The notes under the pieces are model-generated. The model was not told the origin of the DNA and did not search any database. It saw only the letters and a program-made list of their open reading frames with translations. Shown here one piece after another: positions 19,401 through 27,642 of a stretch of DNA of 48,379 bases (position 1 is its first letter; every line of letters begins with the position of its first letter). The translations under genes were made by a program, and so were the position numbers. The stretch is from Desulfococcaceae bacterium HSG9. GTDB lineage: Bacteria; Desulfobacterota; Desulfobacteria; Desulfobacterales; JAUCGF01. The DNA lies in contig JAUCGF010000115.1 of the NCBI GenBank assembly GCA_030378005.1, positions 1 to 48,379 on the forward strand, written 5' to 3'.

Positions 19401-20153
19401 TTAATCATTCAAAGGAAATAGTTTTGAAGAAATAAACCGGCAACGGGCAAGCCTGAATTTTAAAGCTGTATGAAGACATCCGATTCCATATTTGATGCTG
19501 CGCGGTAAATTAATGGAAGACGCTTCGGCAAAATATTTTGTCGGACAACTGACTTCCGCTACGGTGTAACCTGCCCAGATAATCTGAGCCAGCATTTGGT
19601 TGTCAAATACAAAATCATCGGAATTCATGCGGAGCGGCAATTGCTCAATCAGTTCCCGTGAAAAAGCGCGGTAGCCGGTGTGGTACTCGGAAAGTTTGGC
19701 ACCCATCAATATATTTTCGATCAAAGTGATAAAACGGTTGGAGATGTATTTCCACACCGGCATACCGCCTTTAAGCGCATACCCGCCGAGGATGCGCGAC
19801 CCCAGGACGCAATGATAGAGGCCATTGCCAATCATTGAAGCCATGGCCGGAATCAACATCGGCGTATATTGATAATCCGGATGCACCATGATAATAATAT
19901 CTGCTCCTTGATCAAGCGCCAACTTATAACAGGTTTTCTGGTTAGCGCCGTATCCCTGATTCTGCTCATGCAGAAAAACCAGCGTATGCGGCAGTGTTTG
20001 GGCAATCGCCACGGTTTCATCCCGGCTTTTATCATCTACTACAATAACAGAATCGACAATTTCCTGCGCCATGACTTCATTGTAAGTCTGACGCAATGTC
20101 TGTGCCGCATTATAAGCCGGCATCACAACAATCACTTTTTTATCTTTATACAT
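19401..20153 (-). CDS. Family 2 glycosyltransferase, polyprenyl-phosphate mannosyltransferase-like
   Basis: 250 residues. GT-A fold motifs in order: VIVVMPAYNAAQTL near the N-terminus, VIVVDDKSRDET (nucleotide-binding Asp40/Asp41), ADIIIMVHPDYQY in the DxD position, and YHTGYRAFSRELIEQLPL. This pattern fits the dolichol-phosphate mannose synthase-like branch, which transfers a sugar from a nucleotide donor to a polyprenyl phosphate on the cytoplasmic face of the membrane. No obvious membrane helices, so it is probably peripheral. The donor sugar cannot be read from the sequence. It stands alone. Confidence 0.85.
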   Translation of the reverse strand: MYKDKKVIVVMPAYNAAQTLRQTYNEVMAQEIVDSVIVVDDKSRDETVAIAQTLPHTLVFLHEQNQGYGANQKTCYKLALDQGADIIIMVHPDYQYTPMLIPAMASMIGNGLYHCVLGSRILGGYALKGGMPVWKYISNRFITLIENILMGAKLSEYHTGYRAFSRELIEQLPLRMNSDDFVFDNQMLAQIIWAGYTVAEVSCPTKYFAEASSINLPRSIKYGIGCLHTALKFRLARCRFISSKLFPLND

Positions 20154-20530
20154 ATCAATATTAAGGGTTAAGGGTTAAGTTTCAATTTTTCTTGTTCCAA
20201 CGCTTCGACGACCGTAAATTTTTGTCCAACTACTTAATTCGTTTACCACACTTTTTAATTCAAGCGCAACACTTGTGTCAAGGGTTTTGGCAAACAGCTT
20301 GGCGTGATCAAGCGTTTTATCTATCGAAAGAATAGCGTATGGCCGTCGATGCAATGAAAAGGAGTAACAACTGAAAAAGGAATTTTTACGCTCAGAATTT
20401 GGGACGAAAGATTGAACAGCGTTGGTGAATACAGGTTTTTATAGATAAGGAGCGAGGACGAAATAGTTTCCCTGACCATTCGTGAAACGTTGAGTTCGCG
20501 CATTACATTTCAAAAATCATAAATGGGTGG
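20154..20530. other. Intergenic region with a partial palindromic repeat
   Basis: No convincing gene. Bases 20195-20235 (TTCCAACGCTTCG...TTTTTGTCC..CTACTT) match the right half of the 91-bp repeat found at 23245 and 41247. A 60-codon minus frame at 20321-20503 begins MRELNVSRMVRE, which resembles the start of class I fumarase alpha subunits, but the match stops after about 14 residues. Confidence 0.5.
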
Positions 20531-21466
20531 CTATTTCACCCTGATACGCAGCGCATAAACAATGCCCCGGGACTCCTTGATGAAGGCAGGTTCCGAGGCA
20601 AGTGAATTCAGGGTCATAAAAGGTTTTACGGCCTCAATGGACGCGGAGATCACATAGTCCTCTATGTTTCCGCCAGGCGCCCACTTTTGGATCATCTCCC
20701 GGATTTCCTCCTTGGACCGAATCCGGATGTCCATGAATCCGGTTTCCTTCAACATTTTTTCGGTGTCTTCAATTGTCGCCGCCCCGCCAATGCATGCAGA
20801 CACCATGGCCAGGTTTGCCCGAACATCATCGGGAATCTCCGCAGTAGCCAGTATGTCCGACACAGCCAGCCGGCCACCGGGCTTGAGCGCACGGAAAGCA
20901 TCCTTGTAAACTCCCGGTTTGTCGGGCGACAGATTGATCACGCAATTGGAAATGATAATATCCGCACTGTTATCCGCCACAGGCAGATGTTCGATCTCGC
21001 CGAGTCGGAATTCGACATTTTTTGCTTTGGTTTTTTCCGCGTTCTTTCTGGCTTTAGCCACCATATCCGGTGTCATATCCACGCCAATCACCCGACCGGC
21101 GTCTCCCACCCGATCAGCCGCGAGAAAGCAGTCAAACCCGCCGCCACTTCCTAAATCCACTACGGTTTCACCGGGTTTAATCGACGCCAGGGCCACCGGA
21201 TTACCACAACCGAGACCCAAATTTGCACCATCGGGAACGCTCTCTATATCTTTACCGGAATACCCCATGGCCGCGGAAATATTTTCCGGTGAAAATTCTG
21301 TAGTACAGCCACACGATCCTTCTGATTCCGGTTTGACGGATACGCCGGAATCTCCGCAACAGGATGTCACCTGGCGTAATTCGGATGCCTCGGCTCCGAC
21401 CCTCGCAATGTTTCCATATCTCTCTCGAACCGCTTCTCTGATTTTCTCTTTTTCCATTGTTCCCAT
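20531..21466 (-). CDS. arsM: Arsenite S-adenosylmethionine methyltransferase
   Basis: 311 residues from the ATG at 21466, chosen because AAAGGAG lies 7-8 bases upstream; the frame is open further upstream but that extension has no family content. The SAM-binding motif is DLGSGGGFD (104-112). Cysteines in SNCVINLSPDK (Cys175) and SACIGGAATIEDTE (Cys225) are at the positions known to bind As(III) in ArsM enzymes, with more Cys near the N-terminus (SCCGDS, 35-40; SCGC, 51-54). It methylates arsenite to volatile or less retained methyl-arsenicals. It lies downstream of an arsR-type gene on the same strand, so arsenic induction is likely. No arsenite pump or arsenate reductase is in the window. 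Confidence 0.93.
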   Translation of the reverse strand: MGTMEKEKIREAVRERYGNIARVGAEASELRQVTSCCGDSGVSVKPESEGSCGCTTEFSPENISAAMGYSGKDIESVPDGANLGLGCGNPVALASIKPGETVVDLGSGGGFDCFLAADRVGDAGRVIGVDMTPDMVAKARKNAEKTKAKNVEFRLGEIEHLPVADNSADIIISNCVINLSPDKPGVYKDAFRALKPGGRLAVSDILATAEIPDDVRANLAMVSACIGGAATIEDTEKMLKETGFMDIRIRSKEEIREMIQKWAPGGNIEDYVISASIEAVKPFMTLNSLASEPAFIKESRGIVYALRIRVK

Positions 21467-21537
21467 CTTAAACTCCTTTTTAGGTAATAAGATTATTATT
21501 ATTCGATAACTTTCGAACTTTTCAGGCAAAAAATTAA

Positions 21538-21615
21538 CTATTGTGAATCGTGTTTTTGGGGCGCAATGCCACACATCCTTTGCATCATAGCATTGAAGTT
21601 AAAGGAATCGTCCAT
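21538..21615 (-). CDS. Possible 25-residue small protein between arsR and arsM
   Basis: A 25-codon frame beginning MDDSFNFNAMMQRMCG lies in the 244-base gap between arsR and arsM. It has an ATG with CCGGAG 4-6 bases upstream, a good ribosome-binding site for a minus-strand transcript. It contains one Cys and several Met. I recognise no family. It may be a genuine small protein or a leader peptide in the arsR-arsM transcript, or chance. Confidence 0.3.
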   Translation of the reverse strand: MDDSFNFNAMMQRMCGIAPQKHDSQ

Positions 21616-21710
21616 GACACTCCGGAAATTTTTCATCATCTGTGCTATTACTATTTTTAATTCTACTATTCTATAACAATCGAAGTTAAATTCCAAAAAA
21701 ATATCTTCTT

Positions 21711-22037
21711 TTATGGGAAAAAATTTTTCAAGCCCGTCAAGGCTTCAGATTCTATCCGGCATTCTATTTTTTGCCCCCGACGTTCCATGTGAATAAGGCC
21801 GGCTCGTCGAAGTTCCTTAATATGGTGCGAAATGGTGGAAGCTGCAATTCCGAGGTCCTTGCCCAAGTCACCCACGCATGCACAACCTTTCGAGTTGCGG
21901 AAATCGTCAACAGAGGCGCTGATTCCAGGTTGGCAACAAGAGAGGAGGCGCAAAAAAATTTTGAGCCGGTTTGGATTGGACAGCGCCTTAAACATCTCGG
22001 CAATTTCATCAATGTTTTTATCTAGACTCTTCGACAT
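21711..22037 (-). CDS. arsR: ArsR family metalloid-responsive repressor
   Basis: 108 residues with a winged helix-turn-helix: FKALSNPNRLKIFLRLL (16-32), then VGDLGKDLGIAASTISHHIK (recognition helix about 66-76), and the wing MERRGQKIECRIE. Cysteine pairs at 34-35 (SCCQPG) and 52/54 (GCACVGDL) flank the DNA-binding helices; the second sits where the ELCVCDL metal motif of classic ArsR lies, so As(III) or a similar soft metalloid is the likely ligand. It should repress its own promoter and the arsM gene downstream until metalloid binds. It is 95 bases before the small ORF. Confidence 0.92.
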   Translation of the reverse strand: MSKSLDKNIDEIAEMFKALSNPNRLKIFLRLLSCCQPGISASVDDFRNSKGCACVGDLGKDLGIAASTISHHIKELRRAGLIHMERRGQKIECRIESEALTGLKNFFP

Positions 22038-22204
22038 AATTCGAAATATAAGCCTTGACCGGCCTTTGTCAAATTAAAAAAATCATTTTCCATCAGAACG
22101 AATCGGAGTCACAATTGAGGATGATTGTATTCACAACGTGTTAAGAGTTTAGTTTTAACGAAATAGGTAAATTATTTCGTTCCAGATCCTAATTATTTAA
22201 CCCT

Positions 22205-22960
22205 TCAAACTTTATCAGAATGCTTTTTACGAAGTTTTACGGGAGTTATTTTAGTTTTGCGCATTTTCATGTTTAAGACCTCAACAAACAATGAAAAAGT
22301 CATGGCAAAATAGATATAGCCTTTGGGAATATGCATCTCAAAACCTTCACCGATCAAGGCCAGTCCGATTAAAAGCAAAAAACTCAAGGCCAAAATTTTC
22401 ACTGTCGGGTGAGCTTCGACAAAGCGACTGATGGTTCCGGCAAGAAAAATCATCACAATAACGGCGATGATAATGGCAGTGACCATAATAGGCAGTTGAT
22501 TGGTGAGACCTATCGCTGTTATGACCGAATCCAGCGAAAATACGATATCCAGAATCATAATCTGAACAATAATCCCCATAAAAGACACTTGGGGTGATGT
22601 GTGCTGACCATTTTCATGCCCTGCTTCGCCTTCAAGATTGCTATGTATTTCCAAAGTGCTTTTTCCCAAAAGAAACAAACCGCCGGCAATCAGAATCATA
22701 TCTCGCCCGGAAATTCCTTCCCCTAAAACAGTAATCAGCGGTTCGGTCAGTCGCATGATCAGGGTAAGTGAAAATAATAGCGCAATACGTGTGACCATCG
22801 CTAACAACAGACCTATTTGACGTCCGCGGGCCTGTTGTGATACTGGCAAGCGGCCGGCGATAATCGTTATAAATATGATATTATCAATACCCAAAACGAT
22901 TTCCAGTGCGGTCAGCGTAACTAATGCCATCCATATTTGCGGATCAGTAAACCATTCCAT
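22205..22960 (-). CDS. TerC family integral membrane protein
   Basis: 251 residues, about seven membrane helices. The two TerC signatures are present: LGIDNIIF (23-30, with Asp26 and Asn27) and FSLDSVITA (about 141-149, with Asp143), acidic residues in the membrane thought to handle metal ions. The family is linked to tellurite resistance and, for some members, manganese export. A loop with HENGQH (about 115-120) may face the outside. GGAGG precedes the ATG. No Mn riboswitch of the yybP-ykoY type was recognised upstream. It lies near arsR/arsM but on its own transcript. Confidence 0.88.
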   Translation of the reverse strand: MEWFTDPQIWMALVTLTALEIVLGIDNIIFITIIAGRLPVSQQARGRQIGLLLAMVTRIALLFSLTLIMRLTEPLITVLGEGISGRDMILIAGGLFLLGKSTLEIHSNLEGEAGHENGQHTSPQVSFMGIIVQIMILDIVFSLDSVITAIGLTNQLPIMVTAIIIAVIVMIFLAGTISRFVEAHPTVKILALSFLLLIGLALIGEGFEMHIPKGYIYFAMTFSLFVEVLNMKMRKTKITPVKLRKKHSDKV

Positions 22961-23244
22961 TTGTCAGCCTCCTTTTGAAAGTTTCAAGTGCCGATGTGAG
23001 TTCGGCACTCTTATTAAATGTGAATTAAGGGTTGAATTAGATTGTGTAAATTCAAGGGGTTACAAGCCAGTTTGAAATAATGAATTGGCGTAGCCCAACG
23101 TAACCTGTTGTTTTTATAATATCTTAAATTTTCAACCATTAATTGGCATGATAAATGCACCCGCTTCAAACTATAAGATCATATCCCTTACAGCTCCTAG
23201 CGTTGACAACCTTGCTAAAATGTGTTTAAAAGTGTTTTTGACGT
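22961..23244. other. Intergenic region with small hairpin
   Basis: Divergent gap between TerC (minus) and the glycosylphosphotransferase (plus). An 8-bp stem AGTGCCGA/TCGGCACT lies at about 22988-23010, 27 or more bases before the TerC start codon, and could be part of the TerC leader. Around 23085-23106 are GGCGTAGCCCAACGTAACC words that resemble one arm of the GTAG-type palindromes elsewhere in the window. No gene seen. Confidence 0.4.
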
Positions 23245-23335
23245 AAGTATGTGACCATAAATTTTCGTACATCAGTCATCCAAGGTTTCCAAAGTCTCGG
23301 AGGAATGCCGTGCAAAAACTTTTGTAAGCGTACTT
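23245..23335. repeat. 91-bp palindromic repeat, copy A
   Basis: Aligns without gaps over 91 bases with 41247-41337. Ends are AAGTAYNTGRCCATAA and CTTTTGTNNGCGTACTT, which are imperfect inverted repeats of each other, and the centre (ATCCAAGGTTTCCAAAG, then TCTCGGAGG) forms a second, inner hairpin. It lies just upstream of the glycosylphosphotransferase gene. Confidence 0.75.
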
Positions 23336-23383
23336 ATCAAATTATGAATAAACAGGTTTATAATATTTTTCAAGGTAAAAATA

Positions 23384-24763
23384 ATGTTATCTTCTTTTCC
23401 GTTTGATCGCAAGCGTTGGCTTTTAGTGCTAATTGATTTTTGTATTGTTGTAGTAGCGACAAAAACCACGCAATGGATTATTTTGGGGCGGTATTATGAT
23501 ATCTATTCAAGCGCCACCGGTGCCAGCATACTTACCATGGCACTTTATATGATAATGATCTATATTTTTGATCTATACAATATCAGACGTCCTTTTATTA
23601 ATAAAAGAACAGCAATCCGTACCGCTCTGGCGGTGAGCACCGCCGGCTTATTTGCCATTATGATTTTTTATTCCATGCCGCAATACAAATATGGGCGCGG
23701 TGTGTTTCTTGTTCAAATGATCATGGTATGGTGTTTGGTGTTTGGCTGGCGTTGTATTTTTAATCTGGCTTTTATGAATCGGGAAGTCAAACGACGTGTT
23801 CTGGTACTCGGTGCCGGAAATGCCGGTGCAGCCTTGTATAAGCTGTTAAATTCACATGACACCCCTTACCAAATCGTCGGTTTTCTGGATGATGATATCC
23901 GTAAGCAAGGCGTTGCTGAAGGTCTGCCTGCGGTTATGGGAAAAACGGACCAATTGGTTGAGATTGCTGCGGCTGAAGGAATTAATACAGCCATTTTGGC
24001 GATCACTCATCATCGCCCGCCGGATCTGATTCGTAATATTTTGGAAGCACGTCTTAAAGGTATTAATATCACGGATATGCCTGCCGTTTACGAAGACCTT
24101 ACAGGTGCAATACCGATTGAACATCTCAGATATGATTGGCTGCTTAATGCCGATGGATTTAATCTGCTTTCAAAACAGTTGATTCGTAAAGTCAAACGCT
24201 TAATTGATTTTAGCGTTTCGGGGTTGCTTCTGGCAGGCACGGTGCCAGTGATGTTGCTCACCGCTATAGCCATCCGATTTGATTCCCCGGGACCGATCTT
24301 TTTTAAACAGAAGCGTGTTGGCCAAAATGAACGTATTTTTACAATTTGGAAATTTCGTTCAATGCGTGAAGATGCGGAAAAATCAGGTGCTGCATGGGCT
24401 GGTGAAGAAGACCCGCGCATCACTCGTGTGGGGCGATGGATTCGGAAGCTGCGAATTGACGAACTCCCTCAAATTATCAACGTTTTTCGGGGTGAAATGA
24501 GTCTGATCGGTCCAAGACCGGAACGGCCGGAGTTTGTTCATGATTTGGAACGGGAAATACCCTATTATGCCGTGCGTCATTATGTGGCACCAGGCATTAC
24601 CGGTTGGGCGCAGGTAAAATATCGTTATGGCGCTTCAATTGCGGACTCGCTCAAAAAACTGGAATATGATATTTATTATATAAAGAATATGTCACTTATT
24701 TTAGATACTCGCATTATGCTTAAAACGATACGGGTTATTTTTTTCGGAGACGGAGCCAGGTGA
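23384..24763 (+). CDS. Exopolysaccharide polyprenyl glycosylphosphotransferase
   Basis: 459 residues. Four to five N-terminal membrane helices (about 1-120), then a Rossmann-like CoA-binding/FlaA1-type domain starting RRVLVLGAGNAGAALYKLL (about 141-160), and a C-terminal bacterial sugar transferase domain (about 268-455) with QKRVGQNERIFTIWKFRSM, RIDELPQIINVFRGEMS (catalytic Asp-Glu pair) and IGPRPERPEF. Enzymes of this type start repeat-unit synthesis by moving a sugar phosphate to undecaprenyl phosphate at the inner membrane. No other capsule or EPS genes are adjacent; the next genes are metabolic. AAGGTA lies 10-15 bases before the ATG. Confidence 0.92.
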   Translation: MLSSFPFDRKRWLLVLIDFCIVVVATKTTQWIILGRYYDIYSSATGASILTMALYMIMIYIFDLYNIRRPFINKRTAIRTALAVSTAGLFAIMIFYSMPQYKYGRGVFLVQMIMVWCLVFGWRCIFNLAFMNREVKRRVLVLGAGNAGAALYKLLNSHDTPYQIVGFLDDDIRKQGVAEGLPAVMGKTDQLVEIAAAEGINTAILAITHHRPPDLIRNILEARLKGINITDMPAVYEDLTGAIPIEHLRYDWLLNADGFNLLSKQLIRKVKRLIDFSVSGLLLAGTVPVMLLTAIAIRFDSPGPIFFKQKRVGQNERIFTIWKFRSMREDAEKSGAAWAGEEDPRITRVGRWIRKLRIDELPQIINVFRGEMSLIGPRPERPEFVHDLEREIPYYAVRHYVAPGITGWAQVKYRYGASIADSLKKLEYDIYYIKNMSLILDTRIMLKTIRVIFFGDGAR

Positions 24764-24805
24764 AATTAATTTTTTATTGAAGGATGATAAAAAAAGGCGC
24801 TCTAT

Positions 24806-25270
24806 ATGTCAGAAAACAAAAAAATGCCATTAAATGTTTTGGTATTACACGGCCCTAATCTTAATCTTCTGGGAACCCGTGAACCCGATGTTTATGGCAG
24901 CGACACATTGAAATCGGTTAATGCCGCTTTGAAAGAACAGGGACGAACGTTAGGTATAACGGTGAACACTTTTCAATCCAATTATGAAGGCGTATTGGTT
25001 GAAAAGATACAGGCTTCTATCGGTGTTCAGGACGGTTTGATTATCAATCCGGCGGCTTACACCCATACGAGTGTTGCGATTCGTGATGCTCTTTTGATGT
25101 TAAAACCGGAAATCCCGATTATTGAAATACATCTTTCCAACATCTATAAAAGAGAGTCATTTCGTCATCGTTCCATGATTGCGGATGTTGTTACCGGCCA
25201 GATATCCGGTTTAGGTGTTATAGGATACACACTTGCGCTGACTGCTTTGGATCAATTCATACGTCTGTAA
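24806..25270 (+). CDS. aroQ: Type II 3-dehydroquinate dehydratase
   Basis: 154 residues, normal length. Key motifs: LHGPNLNLLGTREPDVYG (14-31, with the catalytic Tyr in VYG), FQSNYEG, IINPAAYTHTSVAIRDAL, PIIEIHLSN (catalytic His) and RESFRHRS. It converts 3-dehydroquinate to 3-dehydroshikimate in the shikimate pathway, as a dodecamer in the cytoplasm. It is followed by mqnB after 16 bases; chorismate from this pathway feeds the futalosine menaquinone route, so the pairing makes sense. Confidence 0.96.
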   Translation: MSENKKMPLNVLVLHGPNLNLLGTREPDVYGSDTLKSVNAALKEQGRTLGITVNTFQSNYEGVLVEKIQASIGVQDGLIINPAAYTHTSVAIRDALLMLKPEIPIIEIHLSNIYKRESFRHRSMIADVVTGQISGLGVIGYTLALTALDQFIRL

Positions 25271-25286
25271 TTCCGGCATCTTTAAA

Positions 25287-26045
25287 ATGACCGCTTCAAT
25301 CTTGATTACCGCCGCAACTCCATCTGAAATGCACGCCATTACTATATACACTGAAAATATCAGCTCTTCGACAGTCGGCCGGCGAGAGCTTTTATCAGGC
25401 GTCCTGCACGGTCAAGCGGTATCCTTTCTGATTACCGGCATAGGCATTAGCAATACGGTGCAGGCAATCACAGCCGCTATTGAAACGGCACGCCCTACGA
25501 TGATTATTAATACGGGATGCGCTGGTGTTTTTAAAGAGACCGGGTTACAAATTGGTGATATTGCTGTGGCCACTCAGGAAATTGATATCCAGATCGGAAT
25601 TGAACCCGCGAATGGCAGCGCACTCACCCAACCCCTTCCATTCCCGATTTTAATAAACAATGGCATCGAGATAAAAAGGCGTTATTTTTTAAATGAAGCA
25701 TTGGTTGATAACGCTTTCACTATTTTAACCCAAGCATTCGCAAAGACGAATGTCAACATCGCCAAGGGACCCTTTATTACCGTATCCACGATTACCGCGA
25801 CCGACCTGCGTGCGGCTGATATTTTCAACCATTATCATCCCTGCATGGAAGCGATGGAAGGTGCCGGTGCGGCGCATCTGGCCTGTTTTTATGATATTCC
25901 GCTGATTGAGGTACGTTCAGCCAGCAATTTCGTTGGTAAAAGAGACAAAAATCAATGGAATTTGCCATTGGCCTTTGAACGAAGTGCGGCGGCGGTTAAA
26001 GAATGTATTCGTTGTGTGAAAGAAATTTCCGGCTATTGTCTTTAA
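25287..26045 (+). CDS. mqnB: Futalosine hydrolase
   Basis: 252 residues, nucleoside phosphorylase-like fold. Motifs: VSFLITGIGISNTVQAITAA, MIINTGCAGVF, and near the C-terminus HPCMEAMEGAGAAHLACFY followed by EVRSASNFVGKRDKNQWNL. The MEGAG and RxxSN segments are typical of MqnB, which splits futalosine into hypoxanthine and dehypoxanthine futalosine. This indicates menaquinone made by the futalosine route, usual in Deltaproteobacteria. Probably co-transcribed with aroQ (16-base gap). No clear ribosome-binding site before the ATG. Other mqn genes are not in the window. Confidence 0.9.
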   Translation: MTASILITAATPSEMHAITIYTENISSSTVGRRELLSGVLHGQAVSFLITGIGISNTVQAITAAIETARPTMIINTGCAGVFKETGLQIGDIAVATQEIDIQIGIEPANGSALTQPLPFPILINNGIEIKRRYFLNEALVDNAFTILTQAFAKTNVNIAKGPFITVSTITATDLRAADIFNHYHPCMEAMEGAGAAHLACFYDIPLIEVRSASNFVGKRDKNQWNLPLAFERSAAAVKECIRCVKEISGYCL

Positions 26046-26170
26046 GAAAAAAGTGGCTGCATTGTGAAAAACCGGCAAACTGATGCGAAAAGCGCTAAAT
26101 ATATCTTTACAATCAGAGGTTCCTGTGAGTAAAATATTCTTTTAATCATATCTTATTCCTGGCTTTAACT

Positions 26171-27229
26171 ATGTCCATTCGTGAAGAATTTGAAGAACGC
26201 GAAAAACGCTTTATGTCTCCCATGGGATGTTTAAGCGTTAAATCCCGTGGGCGTCAAAAAGAAGAAGCTCAATGTCCTATACGTACTCCTTTTCAACGAG
26301 ATCGAGATCGCATTCTGTATTCCAATGGGTTTCGGCGGCTTAAACATAAAACCCAGGTGTTTTTATCTCCTTTGGGTGACCAATACCGCACGCGCCTCAC
26401 ACACACCCTGGAAGTCGCTCAAATTGCACGCACCATAGCCAGAGCGATGCGTTTGAATGAAGACCTGGCCGAGGCTATCGCTTTGGGGCACGATCTGGGG
26501 CACACACCCTTTGGACATAGTGGTGAAACGGCTTTAAAAGAAATTTATTCTGCGGATTTTTCCCATAATGAGCAGAGTTTAAGAGTGGTTGACATATTGG
26601 AACAAAACGGTCGCGGGCTGAATCTGACGGATGAAGTGCGTGACGGCATTCTCAAACACTCCAAAGGGTATGGCCAAATTATGCCTGAAGACCCGCAAGA
26701 GATGGCTTATACGCTGGAAGGTAAAATTGTGCGTATCGCCGATATTATGGCGTATTTGAATCATGATCTGGATGACGCTGTTCGTAGTGGCGTTATCCGT
26801 GCGGAGCATGTTCCACAATCCTGCTGTGATGTCCTGGGAAGCAATCATGCCCAACGTGCGACCACAATGATTCATGACCTTATTTTTTCAAGCCAGGAAC
26901 ATTGCGATAAAGCGCATCATTTGTGTATGAGCGATCATGTGTATAATGCCATGACTGCTTTGCGCCAATTCCTTTATGACAATGTTTATCGTTCTGACCG
27001 GGTGCATCAGGAATTTATCAAGGCCAAAAAAATTTTAACAGAACTTTATCTGTTTTTTTTAGAAAACGATGAGATACTTGAAAAAAATCTTAAAATTATG
27101 GAAATGAGCGGAATTCATAACAATGGCGATTCGAACCAAAGAATTGTTTGCGATCTGATCGCCAGCATGACTGATGGATATGCTATGGAGCTTTACACTA
27201 AATTTTTTTTTCCATCACCACTTGTATAG
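26171..27229 (+). CDS. dgt: Deoxyguanosinetriphosphate triphosphohydrolase-like protein
   Basis: 352 residues of the HD-domain dNTPase family. Metal ligands are visible in RTRLTHTLEVAQIA (His78), GHDLGHTPFGHSGE (His107-Asp108) and, later, RIADIMAYLNHDLDDA (Asp in ADI). It hydrolyses dNTPs to deoxynucleosides and triphosphate; members of the family can also limit phages by lowering dNTP pools. Its length fits the short type rather than the long E. coli Dgt. It lies on the border of the defence island. It is 125 bases after mqnB, probably on the same transcript or its own. Confidence 0.9.
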   Translation: MSIREEFEEREKRFMSPMGCLSVKSRGRQKEEAQCPIRTPFQRDRDRILYSNGFRRLKHKTQVFLSPLGDQYRTRLTHTLEVAQIARTIARAMRLNEDLAEAIALGHDLGHTPFGHSGETALKEIYSADFSHNEQSLRVVDILEQNGRGLNLTDEVRDGILKHSKGYGQIMPEDPQEMAYTLEGKIVRIADIMAYLNHDLDDAVRSGVIRAEHVPQSCCDVLGSNHAQRATTMIHDLIFSSQEHCDKAHHLCMSDHVYNAMTALRQFLYDNVYRSDRVHQEFIKAKKILTELYLFFLENDEILEKNLKIMEMSGIHNNGDSNQRIVCDLIASMTDGYAMELYTKFFFPSPLV

Positions 27230-27328
27230 AACAATGACACACCCAAAACTGAACAATCTGAACCTACCTGTTGATCAGCGGTGCGACTTTTTGAATCGTT
27301 TGCAATCTGTTTATGCCCAAATGGATAG

Positions 27329-27437
27329 CAAGTAGGGTGCGTTAGCGAAGCATAACGCACCATGTTAATATTAAAAACGATTTGTCAGGAAAGAAACATC
27401 GGTGCGTTACGGCTACCGCCTGACGCACCCTACTTGC
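27329..27437. repeat. Palindromic GTAGGGTGCGTTA repeat
   Basis: Outer arms GCAAGTAGGGTGCGT (27329-27343) and its perfect complement (27423-27437) enclose inner arms rich in GTTAGCG and GGTGCGTTACGG, giving a 109-bp nested hairpin. Such GTGCGTTA-type palindromes are frequent between genes in many Proteobacteria and Cyanobacteria. It lies downstream of dgt. The rest of the 413-base gap to dndC holds the MITE fragment and no gene. Confidence 0.8.
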
Positions 27438-27534
27438 TGATTGAACACGTCAAATCAAAAATAAGTAACCGTCCACAAGTTCTTCTGTTTTAAACATCGC
27501 TTGACAATACGATTTTATTTCTGTATTTGCCTTT

Positions 27535-27628
27535 AATACTACTTTGTTAGATTAGACTTTGAGCGAATAAAGATGCCGCATTTGCTTCATAAAACCAACT
27601 CAATTTTCCTAAAGGATTAATTTTTTCC
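27535..27628. mobile_element. MITE fragment, copy 3 (left half)
   Basis: Nearly identical to the left half of copy 2 (6094 onward): TACTACTTTGTTAGATTAGA, then AAGCG/GAGCGAATAAAGATGCC, CATAAAACCAACTCAAT and CTAAAGGATTAA. Similarity fades at about 27628, 15 bases before the dndC start codon, and the right terminal inverted repeat is missing. The normal upstream region of dndC has thus been replaced or cut. Confidence 0.8.
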
Positions 27629-27642
27629 GTAGTACAAATGAT

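Noticed and set aside
20321..20503. Minus-strand frame starting MRELNVSRMVRE, like a fumarase alpha subunit start
   Set aside because: Similarity covers about 14 residues only; no continuation was found in any frame, and there is no clear ribosome-binding site. Chance or a very small remnant.
22961..23383. Mn-sensing riboswitch (yybP-ykoY) before the TerC gene
   Set aside because: Only a simple 8-bp hairpin was found; the conserved GGGGAGUAG-type core of that riboswitch was not seen.
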